Assembly (NCBI RefSeq): GCF_002176815.1
Contig: NZ_CP021648.1
Coordinates: 3,949,001 to 4,013,000 of the forward strand
Direction: 5' to 3'
From: Acidovorax sp. T1
GTDB lineage: Bacteria; Pseudomonadota; Gammaproteobacteria; Burkholderiales; Burkholderiaceae_C
DNA: 64,000 bases
Below, piece after piece: positions 7,185 through 16,300 of this stretch. The notes beneath the pieces are model-generated. The model had not been told where the DNA came from. It saw only the letters and a program-made list of their open reading frames with translations, and searched no databases. Numbering within the stretch: position 1 is the stretch's first letter; each line of letters opens with the position of its first letter. A program made the position numbers and the translations under genes.

Positions 7185-8939
7185 ATGACCCCGTCCCACT
7201 TGACCGCATCCGAACTGCAAGACTGGCTGCGCGTGCGCTTTCCCAAAGAGGACGAACGCCATGAGTGGAAGGAGTGGAACAGCCTCAAGTCCAACATCTC
7301 GGGCCGCAAAGGTGACGACCTCGTGTCTTACGTCTCGGCCCTGGCCAACATGGAGGGCGGCTGCATCGTCATTGGCGTGCAGGACAAAACCCTGGCATTG
7401 ACGGGTATTCAGGACTTTGCCGACTACACGGTGGACAACGTGGTGCACCGTGTGCTGGGCAAAACGCCGGGGCTGCCATCCATGGGGTTTCGCGTCGAAG
7501 AACTGTGCGCCAGCGACACGGGTGCCGTGGTGTGGCTGGTGCATGTGCCGCGCCATGCACCACGCGAGCTGGTGCTGGCGCACGACAAGGCTTGGCAGCG
7601 CGATGGCGACAGCCTGGTGGAACTGCGCGAGGACCGGCGCCGCGCCATCCTGACCGAGCACCTGGCGGGCGAGGACTGGAGCGGCGTCGTGGTGGCCGGG
7701 GCCACGCTCGCCGACCTGGACGAAGCCGCCATTGCCAAGGCGCGCGAGAAGTTCCTTGAAAAGCACCAGCGCGAGGATTGGGCCGCACAGATACCGCAGT
7801 GGAGCGCAGAGAAGCTGCTGGACAAGATCGGCCTGACTATCCATGGCCGCATGACCCGGGCTTGCCTATTGCTGCTGGGTAGCCGTGAAAGTGCCACGGC
7901 GCTGCTGTCGCCCCACCCGGCGGAAATCACCTGGAAGCTGGCGGCCGAGCGGGTGGCCGAGCACTTTCACCCGCCTTTTTTACTGACAACCACCAAGGTG
8001 GCGCAGTCCATCCGCAACCCCAACATCAAACTGTTTCCGGCCAATGAACTGCTGGCCGTGACCCTGCCGCGCTACGACACGAACACGGTGCTGCTGGAAG
8101 GGCTGCACAACTGCCTGGCGCACCAGGACTACGCGCAGGGCGGGCGCGTGGTGGTGGAGGAGTCCACCGGGCTGGTGCGCATGATCAACCTGGGCGGCTT
8201 TTTCGACGGCCAGCCCGACGACTACGCCAGCGGCATGCGCACCCCCGCCCGTTATCGCAATGAGCGCCTGGCCAAGGCCATGGCCGAGGTGGGCATGATC
8301 GACAAAGTGGGCTTCGGCATTCACGACATGGTGCTGGCGCAGCGGCGGCGCTTTCTGCCGCTGCCGGACTATGAAGGATCGTCCCCCCTGCGCACGGTCT
8401 TCAATGTGTACGGACAAGAGATTGACGAAAACTACAGCCACTGGCTGATGGAGCGCACGGACTTGCCCATTGAGCATGTCTTGTGGCTCGACCGGGTGCA
8501 AAAAAAGCGCAGGCTGGATACGGCGCAAGTGACTGAACTGCGCCGGGCCGGCTTGATCGAGGGCCGTAGCCCCAATTTGCATATCTCGGCCCAGTTGGCA
8601 GTGGCAACCGGGCAGGAGGTGGCGTACCTGAATCGGCGTCGCCCTGATGCCGATGATTACAAAACGGCCTTGTGCAGGCTGCTGGCGCTGGGGCCGCAGC
8701 CACGCGCCAAGGTGGATGAACTGCTGCTGCCCAAGCTGCAACTGTGGATACCTGACCTGGCCCAGCGCAAGGAATACGTCCGAACCCTCCTCAAGGAGAT
8801 GACCAAGGAAGGGCGAATTCAGAACATTGGCGGAAAAACCAAGGCGGCCCGGTGGGCGCTGACGCCGGATGGCGGATCACCAAACAACCACCAGACACCA
8901 CCAAACACCACCCAATCAAAGGTGGATTCTTCCCAATGA
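7185..8939 (+). CDS. AlbA_2/Schlafen-type protein with RecG-like ATPase C-terminal domain
   Basis: 584 residues. Residues about 15-150 form a Schlafen AlbA_2 domain: EWKEWNSLKSNISGRKGDDL, then VSALANMEGGCIVIGVQD, the usual E..E..K / GG.ivIGV pattern. The middle contains GLHNCLAHQDYAQGGRVVV and RMINLGGFFDG (about 303-345), the HATPase_c_4-like block shared with proteins labelled RecG-like transcriptional regulators. The C-terminus looks like a winged helix. It is placed between mod and res with almost no gap after mod. AlbA-type partners are seen in some type III-like loci; whether it regulates, binds nucleic acid or cuts is not known. The last 25 residues are low-complexity (NNHQTPPNTTQS). 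Confidence 0.8.
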   Translation: MTPSHLTASELQDWLRVRFPKEDERHEWKEWNSLKSNISGRKGDDLVSYVSALANMEGGCIVIGVQDKTLALTGIQDFADYTVDNVVHRVLGKTPGLPSMGFRVEELCASDTGAVVWLVHVPRHAPRELVLAHDKAWQRDGDSLVELREDRRRAILTEHLAGEDWSGVVVAGATLADLDEAAIAKAREKFLEKHQREDWAAQIPQWSAEKLLDKIGLTIHGRMTRACLLLLGSRESATALLSPHPAEITWKLAAERVAEHFHPPFLLTTTKVAQSIRNPNIKLFPANELLAVTLPRYDTNTVLLEGLHNCLAHQDYAQGGRVVVEESTGLVRMINLGGFFDGQPDDYASGMRTPARYRNERLAKAMAEVGMIDKVGFGIHDMVLAQRRRFLPLPDYEGSSPLRTVFNVYGQEIDENYSHWLMERTDLPIEHVLWLDRVQKKRRLDTAQVTELRRAGLIEGRSPNLHISAQLAVATGQEVAYLNRRRPDADDYKTALCRLLALGPQPRAKVDELLLPKLQLWIPDLAQRKEYVRTLLKEMTKEGRIQNIGGKTKAARWALTPDGGSPNNHQTPPNTTQSKVDSSQ

Positions 8940-9025
8940 AATTTTAAAAATCTCTTTTAAATCAATAAGTTGCATTTGGGAAGGCTGCTTTTTTGTTCCA
9001 AACTTCCCCAATCACTTCCCAATTC

Positions 9026-11743
9026 ATGACCTCCCTCACCCTCAAGTCCTACCAGCAAACCGCCCTCGACGCCCTGGGCGCTTTTGCCCGCGCAGCCCGC
9101 ATCAAGGGCCCGGCGCTGGCCTTTGGCGAACTGGCGGGCCACCCGTACAACCTTGACGCCTTTGGCCCGCAGGTGCCTTGCGTGTGCCTGCGCATTCCCA
9201 CGGGTGGCGGCAAAACGGTGCTGGCAGCGCATGCGGTGCCCCTGCTGGCGCGTGAGTGGCAAGGCAGCGATGCGCCCGTGGCGGTGTGGCTGGTGCCCAG
9301 CGATGCCATCCGCCAGCAAACGCTCAAGGCCTTGCAGACGCCCGGCCATGCCTACCGCGCCGCCCTGACCGATGCCTATGGCGAGGGCCTGCAGGTGTGC
9401 ACGCTCGACGATGTGGCGCAGATCGCCCCGCCCGACTGGGGGCGCCATGCCGTGGTGGTGGTGGCGACCATCCAGAGTTTTCGCATCGAGGACGCGGGCC
9501 AGCGCAATGTGTACAGCTTTGCTGAGAGCTTTGAGCCGCATTTCAAGGGCGCGCACGATGGCGATCTGGCCTGCCTGCACGACCTGCCCGACGCCGTGGT
9601 GACGGCGCAAGACGCCGCGCAGGATGCCACGGGCGTGCTGGCGGGCTTTGTGGGCCAGCCACGCTGGAGCCTGGCCAACTGGCTGGCGCTGCACCGCCCC
9701 CTGGTCATAGTGGACGAGGCGCACAACACCAAGACGGACAAGAGCTTCACCGCGCTGCAGCGCCTGAACCCCGCGTTCATCCTGGAGCTGACGGCCACGC
9801 CGATTGCGCACAAGACCAATGTGCTCTACCACGTCAGTGCGCAAGAGCTGGCGGCCGAGGACATGATCAAGCTGCCCATCGTGCTGGCCGAGCACCCCGA
9901 GGGCTGGCCCGCCGCCGTGTTTGGCGCGGTGCAGACGCAACGCAAGCTGGAGGCCGAGGCGCTCAAGGACGAGGCCGAGGGCCACGGCTATGTGCGCCCC
10001 ATCGTGCTGTTTCAGGCACAAAACCTGGGCGACGAAATGCCACCCGAGGCCCTGCGCCGCTATCTGGTGGACGAGCTCAACCTGCCAGACAACCAGATCG
10101 TGGTGGCCACGGGCACCACGCGCGGACTGGACGACATCGACCTGGCGGCGCGCCATTGCCCGGTGCGCTATGTGATTACGGTGCAGGCGCTGCGCGAGGG
10201 CTGGGACTGCCCGTTTGCCTATGTGCTGTGCAGCCTGCAAAAGCTGACCAGCGCCACGGCGGTGGAGCAGTTGCTGGGCCGCGTGCTGCGCATGCCGCAG
10301 GCGCGGCGGCGCGGGCGCGAGGCGCTCAACCGCGCCTATGCCCATGTGTGCGCAGCGGAGTTTTCTGCGGCGGCGCACGCACTGGCCGACCGCCTGATCC
10401 AGCACATGGGGTTCGAGGCGCTGGATGTGGCCTCGATGCTGGCGGCGCCATCGAGCTACCCGCTGTTTGGCGAAGAATATGATCAAAATTCGCCTGTAGC
10501 GCCCGCCCCGCAAGCGCTGATAGCTACAAATTTTGAAGCGATTGCGGCCACGCCCGAGCTGCTGGCGGTGCCCGGTGTGCAAGAGCAGACCATTGCGGGC
10601 GCGGCGCAGGTGGTGGTGGCGGGCCACATCGAGGCCCGCACCGAGGCGCTGATGCAGGCCCAGGTGCGCGGGCCCAAAAAGCAGGAGCAGCTGCGCGAGA
10701 AGGTGGCCCAGCACAACGCGCTGGTGGCCGCCAGCGTGGCCCCCGCATCGCGCGGCGTGCCTTTTGCGCCCGTGCCCACGCTGGCCTATCGCACCGACGC
10801 ACAAGCGCCGCTGTGGCCGCTGGAGCAGGGTGCGGTGCTGGGCACGGTGGAGCTCGACCTGCTCAGCCCCCAGGCGGTGCAGCTGCCCGGCTTTCATGTG
10901 GCGCAAGAGCCTGACGTGATCGAGATCGATGTGCAGGACGCACGCGTGACGCTGCGCCCCACCGATGTGCAGCAAATGGCCATGGACTACGGCGCCAGCA
11001 GCATCACCGCCGAAACGCTGGTGCGCTGGCTGGACCAGTCGCTGCACAAGGCGCTGCACGCACCGCTGGCGGGCATCACCCAGTCGCAGCGCCGTGCTTT
11101 TTTGGCGGCGGTGGTGAACCACCAGCTGCATGCCTGCGGCCTGCCGCTGGTGGTGCTGGCGCAGGCGCGGTTTCAGCTGGCCCGGTGCATCGCGCTGCAT
11201 GTGGGCGATTTGCGCGACCAGGCGGCCACGCGGCAGTTTCGCCAGCTGGTGCTGCAGCAGGGCCAGGCGGGCGCCTGGCTGGTCGAGAGCGATTGGGCCC
11301 GGCCCCATGTGTTTGAGCCAGGCCGCTACCCGGCGCCGGAGGCATCGCGCTACAGCGGGCGCTACCAGTTCACGCGGCATTACTTTGCCGTGCTGGCCGA
11401 CCTGAAGGACGGCGGCGAAGAGTTTTTGTGCGCGCAGTTGATTGACCGCCACCCCAAAGTCCGGCAATGGGTGCGCAACCTCGATACCGCGCCCTGCGGC
11501 TTTGCCCTGCCCACGTCGCGCGGCCGGTTTTTTGCCGACTTTGTGGCCGAGCTGGTCGATGGCCGTGTGGCCTTGCTCGAATACAAGGGGGCGCATTTGC
11601 TGAGCGACCCGTATGAAACGGAAAAGAGCCAGGTCGGTGCGCTGTGGGCACAGGCCAGCGCGGGCAAAGCCGTGTTTGGGTGGCTGACAAAGCAGCAAGA
11701 CGGCAAGAGCCTGGCGCAGCAACTCGATACGGTGCTGGCATGA
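9026..11743 (+). CDS. Type III-like restriction subunit Res (SF2 helicase plus nuclease)
   Basis: About 905 residues. Walker A is IPTGGGKT (about 58-65), Walker B VDEAHNTK (about 229), motif III LTATPIAHK, motif VI QLLGRVLRMPQARRRGR. A C-terminal PD-(D/E)xK-like site is visible: FADFVAELVDGRVALLEYKG (about 834-853). These features fit type III Res: an ATP-driven translocase with an endonuclease domain acting with Mod. A TTG start at 8993 is possible; the ATG at 9026 (MTSLTLKSYQQ) is preferred because the helicase N-terminus begins there. One family A repeat is read in frame at 10481-10535. The stop overlaps the speE start (ATGA), so the polyamine gene is translationally coupled to a defence gene. 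Confidence 0.9.
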   Translation: MTSLTLKSYQQTALDALGAFARAARIKGPALAFGELAGHPYNLDAFGPQVPCVCLRIPTGGGKTVLAAHAVPLLAREWQGSDAPVAVWLVPSDAIRQQTLKALQTPGHAYRAALTDAYGEGLQVCTLDDVAQIAPPDWGRHAVVVVATIQSFRIEDAGQRNVYSFAESFEPHFKGAHDGDLACLHDLPDAVVTAQDAAQDATGVLAGFVGQPRWSLANWLALHRPLVIVDEAHNTKTDKSFTALQRLNPAFILELTATPIAHKTNVLYHVSAQELAAEDMIKLPIVLAEHPEGWPAAVFGAVQTQRKLEAEALKDEAEGHGYVRPIVLFQAQNLGDEMPPEALRRYLVDELNLPDNQIVVATGTTRGLDDIDLAARHCPVRYVITVQALREGWDCPFAYVLCSLQKLTSATAVEQLLGRVLRMPQARRRGREALNRAYAHVCAAEFSAAAHALADRLIQHMGFEALDVASMLAAPSSYPLFGEEYDQNSPVAPAPQALIATNFEAIAATPELLAVPGVQEQTIAGAAQVVVAGHIEARTEALMQAQVRGPKKQEQLREKVAQHNALVAASVAPASRGVPFAPVPTLAYRTDAQAPLWPLEQGAVLGTVELDLLSPQAVQLPGFHVAQEPDVIEIDVQDARVTLRPTDVQQMAMDYGASSITAETLVRWLDQSLHKALHAPLAGITQSQRRAFLAAVVNHQLHACGLPLVVLAQARFQLARCIALHVGDLRDQAATRQFRQLVLQQGQAGAWLVESDWARPHVFEPGRYPAPEASRYSGRYQFTRHYFAVLADLKDGGEEFLCAQLIDRHPKVRQWVRNLDTAPCGFALPTSRGRFFADFVAELVDGRVALLEYKGAHLLSDPYETEKSQVGALWAQASAGKAVFGWLTKQQDGKSLAQQLDTVLA
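10481..10535. repeat. Family A repeat inside res, in frame
   Basis: GATCAAAATT, CCTGTAGCGC, loop, CAAGCGCTGATAGCTAC and AAATTTTGAA follow the family A order. It is read as DQNSPVAPAPQALIATNFEA in a region between the helicase lobes and the C-terminal part, without breaking the frame. Confidence 0.75.
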
Positions 11744-13287
11744 CACCTGCCACCGCGCCTGGGGCGCCACCCGGCGGCGCCCGCCCCATTGACATCGCCC
11801 TGCTCGCCAGCGTGTTCGTGGTGGCGGCCTGTGGCCTGCTGTATGAGCTGGCGGCGGGCGCGCTGGCGTCGTATTTGCTGGGCGACTCGGTGCTGCAGTT
11901 TTCCACCATCATCGGCACCTATCTGTTTGCCATGGGCGTGGGCTCGTGGCTGTCGCGCTATTTCGAGCGGCAGTTGCCCGCGCACTTTTTGCGCATCGAA
12001 TTGCTGGTGGCGCTGATTGGTGGGGCGCTTCCAGCTACGCTTTTCATAGCAAATGCCTACGCGCCGGGCGCCTTCCGGTTTTTGCTGTACGGCATGGTGC
12101 TGGTGGTGGGCACGCTGGTGGGGCTGGAGATTCCGCTGGTCATGCGCATCTTGAAGCGCAACGTGGCACTGAAAGACCTGGTCTCGCAGGTGCTCACTTT
12201 TGATTACCTGGGCGCGCTGGCGGTGTCGCTGGCGTTTCCGCTGCTGCTGGTGCCGCAGCTGGGCCTCATTCGCACGGGCCTGCTGTTTGGCCTGATGAAC
12301 GCGCTGGTGGCGCTGTGGGCGGTGTGGCTGTTTCGCTGGGAGCTGCGCCGCCTGCGCGCGCATGTGGCGGCCTGCGTGATGGTGCTGGGCCTGCTGCTGG
12401 CGGCGCTGGTGGGCGCCGAGCAGATCACCAGCTTTGCCGAGGACAAGTTCTACCAGGACCGCATCGTCTTTACCGCCGCCTCGCCCTACCAGCGCATCGT
12501 GGTCACCCACGGCAAGCAGGGCCACCGGCTGTTTTTGAACGGCAACCTGCAGTTTTCTGAGCGCGACGAATACCGCTACCACGAGGCGCTGGTGCACCCG
12601 GCCATGGCGGCGCACGGCGCGCCCAAGAAGGTGGCGGTGCTGGGCGGCGGCGACGGCATGGCGGTGCGCGAGATCCTCAAATACCCCTCGGTCGAATCGG
12701 TCACGCTGGTCGAGCTGGACCCGGCCATGACGCGGCTGTTCAGCGAGAACCCGACGCTCATGCGCCTGAACGGCGGGGCGCTGCAAAGCCCCAAGGTGCG
12801 CGTGGTGAACACCGATGCCTTTCAGTGGCTGCAAGATGGATCAGACCTTTTCGACGTGATCGTGGTCGATTTCCCCGACCCCACCAACTTTGCCATCGGC
12901 AAGCTCTACACCCACAGCTTTTACGCCCTGCTGGAGCAGCGCCTGGCCGCCAGCGGCTACGCCGTGGTGCAGACCACCTCGCCCCTGGTGGCGCGGCACA
13001 GCTTCTGGACCGTGGTGCAGACCATCGAATCGGCGGGCCTGCGCACGGCGCCTTACCACGCCCATGTGCCCAGCTTTGGCGAGTGGGGCTTCATCATCGC
13101 CAGCCGCCGCCCCTGGCGCCTGCCCGAGGCGCTGCCTGCGGGGCTGCAGTTTCTGAGCGCGGACACGCTGCCGCCACTGTTCGATTTTCCGCTCGACATG
13201 GCGCGGGTGCCCGCCGAGGTGAACCGGCTGTCGAACCAGGCGCTGGTGCACACCTACGAGCGCGAGTGGGGCCGCACCACGCCCTGA
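11740..13287 (+). CDS. speE: Membrane spermidine synthase-like polyamine aminopropyltransferase
   Basis: 515 residues. The N-terminal half holds about seven membrane segments (for example IALLASVFVVAACGLLYELA and LLAALVG before 230). The C-terminal half is a spermidine-synthase methyltransferase-like fold: YQRIVVT, LNGNLQFSERDEYRYHEALV, VAVLGGGDGMAVREILKY, VELDPAMT, and the proton-acceptor region VVDFPDPTNFAIGKLYT. Family knowledge: the enzyme transfers aminopropyl from decarboxylated AdoMet to a diamine, or an equivalent reaction at the membrane. The ATG at 11740 overlaps the res stop. Its natural partners (DUF350, DUF4178, SPFH) lie 6.4 kb upstream, on the far side of the restriction locus. 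A half-copy of the repeat is read in frame at 12029-12054. Confidence 0.85.
   Translation: MTPATAPGAPPGGARPIDIALLASVFVVAACGLLYELAAGALASYLLGDSVLQFSTIIGTYLFAMGVGSWLSRYFERQLPAHFLRIELLVALIGGALPATLFIANAYAPGAFRFLLYGMVLVVGTLVGLEIPLVMRILKRNVALKDLVSQVLTFDYLGALAVSLAFPLLLVPQLGLIRTGLLFGLMNALVALWAVWLFRWELRRLRAHVAACVMVLGLLLAALVGAEQITSFAEDKFYQDRIVFTAASPYQRIVVTHGKQGHRLFLNGNLQFSERDEYRYHEALVHPAMAAHGAPKKVAVLGGGDGMAVREILKYPSVESVTLVELDPAMTRLFSENPTLMRLNGGALQSPKVRVVNTDAFQWLQDGSDLFDVIVVDFPDPTNFAIGKLYTHSFYALLEQRLAASGYAVVQTTSPLVARHSFWTVVQTIESAGLRTAPYHAHVPSFGEWGFIIASRRPWRLPEALPAGLQFLSADTLPPLFDFPLDMARVPAEVNRLSNQALVHTYEREWGRTTP
12029..12054. repeat. Half copy of family A repeat inside speE
   Basis: TTCCAGCTACGCTTTTCATAGC matches the outer end of the element (AGCTAC, A/T-rich spacer, TAGCA) without the palindrome. 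It is read in frame in a membrane segment. This is a weak match and could be chance. Confidence 0.35.
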
Positions 13288-13363
13288 CAAGGCCTGAAAC
13301 AGGCCGAAATGGGCGCAGTCGCCGCTTCGGCACAATGGCCCCCATTGTTTACAGGTTGCCCAG

Positions 13364-16300
13364 ATGCTCGACCGGTTTTTTGTTGTCAGTGCCGATCAGG
13401 TGGTGCTGAACGTTTTTTGGAGCCATGACCCCTGGCTCGTCGCCGTATCGGTGGCCCTGGCCATTGCCTCGTCCACCATGGCCCTCCACCTGGCGGGCCT
13501 GGCGCAGCGTGCGCCAGACGCCGCCAGCCGCCGCCTGATCATCCTGTCGGGCTCGGTGGCCCTGGGTGGTGGGGTGTGGTCCATGCATTTCGTCGGCATG
13601 CTGGCCTTCGAGCTGTGTGCGTCGGGCAACTTCAACCCGTGGATCACCATGGGCTCGGTCATTCCCAGTTTGCTGGCGTCCTGGGTGGCGCTCCAAGTGC
13701 TGGCGCAAGCGCAGGTCAGTACCCGCTCATTGCTTTTCAGTGGCACGCTGGTGGGTGCAGGCATTGGCGTGATGCACTACACGGGCATGGCCGCATCCGA
13801 GTTTGCTTCAGCCATGCGCTACGACGTGCCGGGTTTTCTGGCATCGCTGGTGTTTGCAGTGGTGGTGGCCTGCCTGGCGCTGTGGGTGCGCCTGCGGCTC
13901 AGCCGCGTGGCACGCATTCCGCGCTGGGCCGCCACTGCGCTGGGCGGCGTGGTCCTGGGGCTGGCGATTGCAGGCATGCACTACATCGCCATGGCGGCGT
14001 TGCGCGTGGTGTCGCCAGTGGCCGAACCGGCCGCTACCGGCTCGCATTCGGTGTACCTGGCGCTGGCCATTGCCATGATGGCGCTGGTCATGGGCCTGGT
14101 CATCACGGGGGCGAACGTGAGCATCCGGTTTCGCCAGCTGCTGCGCGAAACCCGGGCCAATGCCTCGCGCCTCAGTGCACTGGTCGACACGGCCGTGGAC
14201 GGCATTATCATCATCGATACGCAGGGCACGGTGCGGCTTTTCAACGGCGCGGCCGAACGGCTGCTGGGCTGGACAGCCGCCGAGGTGATGGACCGCAACA
14301 TCCACATGCTCATGCCCTCGCCCCACCGCGATGCGCACGATGGCTACCTGCGCAACCACCTCGAAACCGGCCTGACCAAGATCATCGGCTCGGCGCGTGA
14401 AGTGGAAGCGGTGCGCAAGGATGGCTCGCTCGTGCCCATCCGGCTGGCTGTGGGGCGAGTGGAGCAGCCGGGCGAGCCGCTGTTCGTGGGTTTTCTGACC
14501 GACCTGACCGAGCGCAAGGCGCTGGAGCGCGAGCGCCGTCAGGGCGAAGAGCAGCTGCGCTCTCTGGTCAGCAACCTGCCGGGCGTGGCGTTCCGCTGCC
14601 TCAATGGCGGCAGCTGGCCCATGCTGTTCATCAGCGATGCGGTGGTGCAGATCACCGGCTGGACAGCCGATGATTTTCTGCAGGGCCGCATCCATTTTGG
14701 CGACATCACCCACCCCGAGGACGCCGCCCACATCGCGCTGGATGTGGAGCACGCGCTGCAAACCGCGCGGCCCTACCAGGTGGAATACCGCATCAAGACC
14801 CGCGACGGCCACACGCGCTGGATGTCGGAAAGCGGCCGCGGCGTGCCGGACACGGACGGTGCCGTGCACTGGATCGACGGCGTCATCCTGGACGTCACGG
14901 ACATCAAGGCGCGCAATGCCGAGTTTGAAGGCACGGTGCAGGCCATTGGCCGCTCGCAGGCCGCCGTGGAGTTTGATCTGCGGGGGCATGTCATTGCCGC
15001 CAACCCCAACTTCCTGGCGCTGACCGGCTACACCATGGACGAGGTGATCGGCCAGCCCCACGCCCTGTTCTGCCACCCAGCGTTGGTGCAAAGCGACGAC
15101 TACGCCGCCTTCTGGCGCCGCCTGGGACAAGGGGATTTTGTAGCGGGCGAGTTCCAGTGGTTTGGCAAGGGCGGGCGCGAGGTGTGGATCCAGGCCACCT
15201 ACAACCCCATTTTCGATGCCGAGGGCCAGGTATCGAAAATCATCAAGTTCGCCACCGACCTGAGCCAGCGCCGGGCGATGGAGGAGGACCTGCGCACCGC
15301 CAAGGACCGGGCCGAGCAGGCCGCCGCCGCGCGCAGCACCTTCCTGGCGAACATGAGCCACGAGATTCGCACCCCCATGAACGCCATCATCGGCTTCACC
15401 GAGGCGCTGCTCGACTCGCACCTGGAAAGCACGCAGCGCCGCCACCTGGGCACCGTGCACCACGCGGCGCGATCCATGCTGCGGCTGCTCAACGACATTC
15501 TGGACACCGCCAAGCTCGAGAAAGGCGCCGTGGAGCTGGAGATCGAGGCCTTCAGCCTGCGCGAGCTGTGCGACCAGATCCTGGCCTCGCTGCGCATCAC
15601 CGCGGCCAAGAAGGGCCTGTCCCTGGGGCTGGACTACCCGCCCTCAGTGGCGGAGTTCTGGCAGGGCGATGCCTTTCGCATCCAGCAGATTCTGCTCAAC
15701 CTCCTTGGCAACGCGATCAAGTTCACCCACGAAGGCAGCGTCACGCTGCGGGTCTCGGGCAGCGATGGCCACCTGCTGTTCGAGGTGGTCGACACCGGCA
15801 TCGGCATCGACGAGGCAGGTCTCAAGCGCATCTTCGACCCGTTCTCGCAGGCCGATGCGTCCACCACGCGCCGCTACGGTGGCACGGGGCTGGGCACTAC
15901 CATCGCGCGCCAGCTCACCGAACTCATGGGTGGCCACATCGCCGTGGCCAGCCAGATAGGGCAGGGCAGCACGTTCAGCGTGCGGCTGCCGCTGCAGGTG
16001 GCCTCCGAACACGACGGGGACCCCCACACGGCCGCCGTGCGCACCAAACCCCGCCTGGCGCTGCCCCCGCTGCGCGTGCTGGCGGTAGACGACGTGCCCG
16101 CCAACCTGGAACTGCTGGACATCACCCTGCAGCGCGGTGGCCACAAAGTGGTGCAGGCCCACAGCGGAGCCGATGCCCTGCAGGCCTTTGAAAATGAGCG
16201 CTTCGACGTGGTTCTGATGGACCTGCAGATGCCAGACATGGACGGCCTGGAGGCCACGCGCCACATGCGCACCTTCGAGCAGACGCAACGCCGCAAGCCC

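Noticed and set aside
8957..11770. Long open frame of 937 codons on the minus strand
   Set aside because: It lies opposite res and has the His/Arg/Gln-rich composition of antisense frames in GC-rich genes; res has full motifs. The same applies to long frames opposite the AcoR-type gene (38703-40715) and pgk (50579-52846).
13291..13305. Hairpin GGCCTG-AAA-CAGGCC after speE as terminator
   Set aside because: Stem of only six bases and no T-run.
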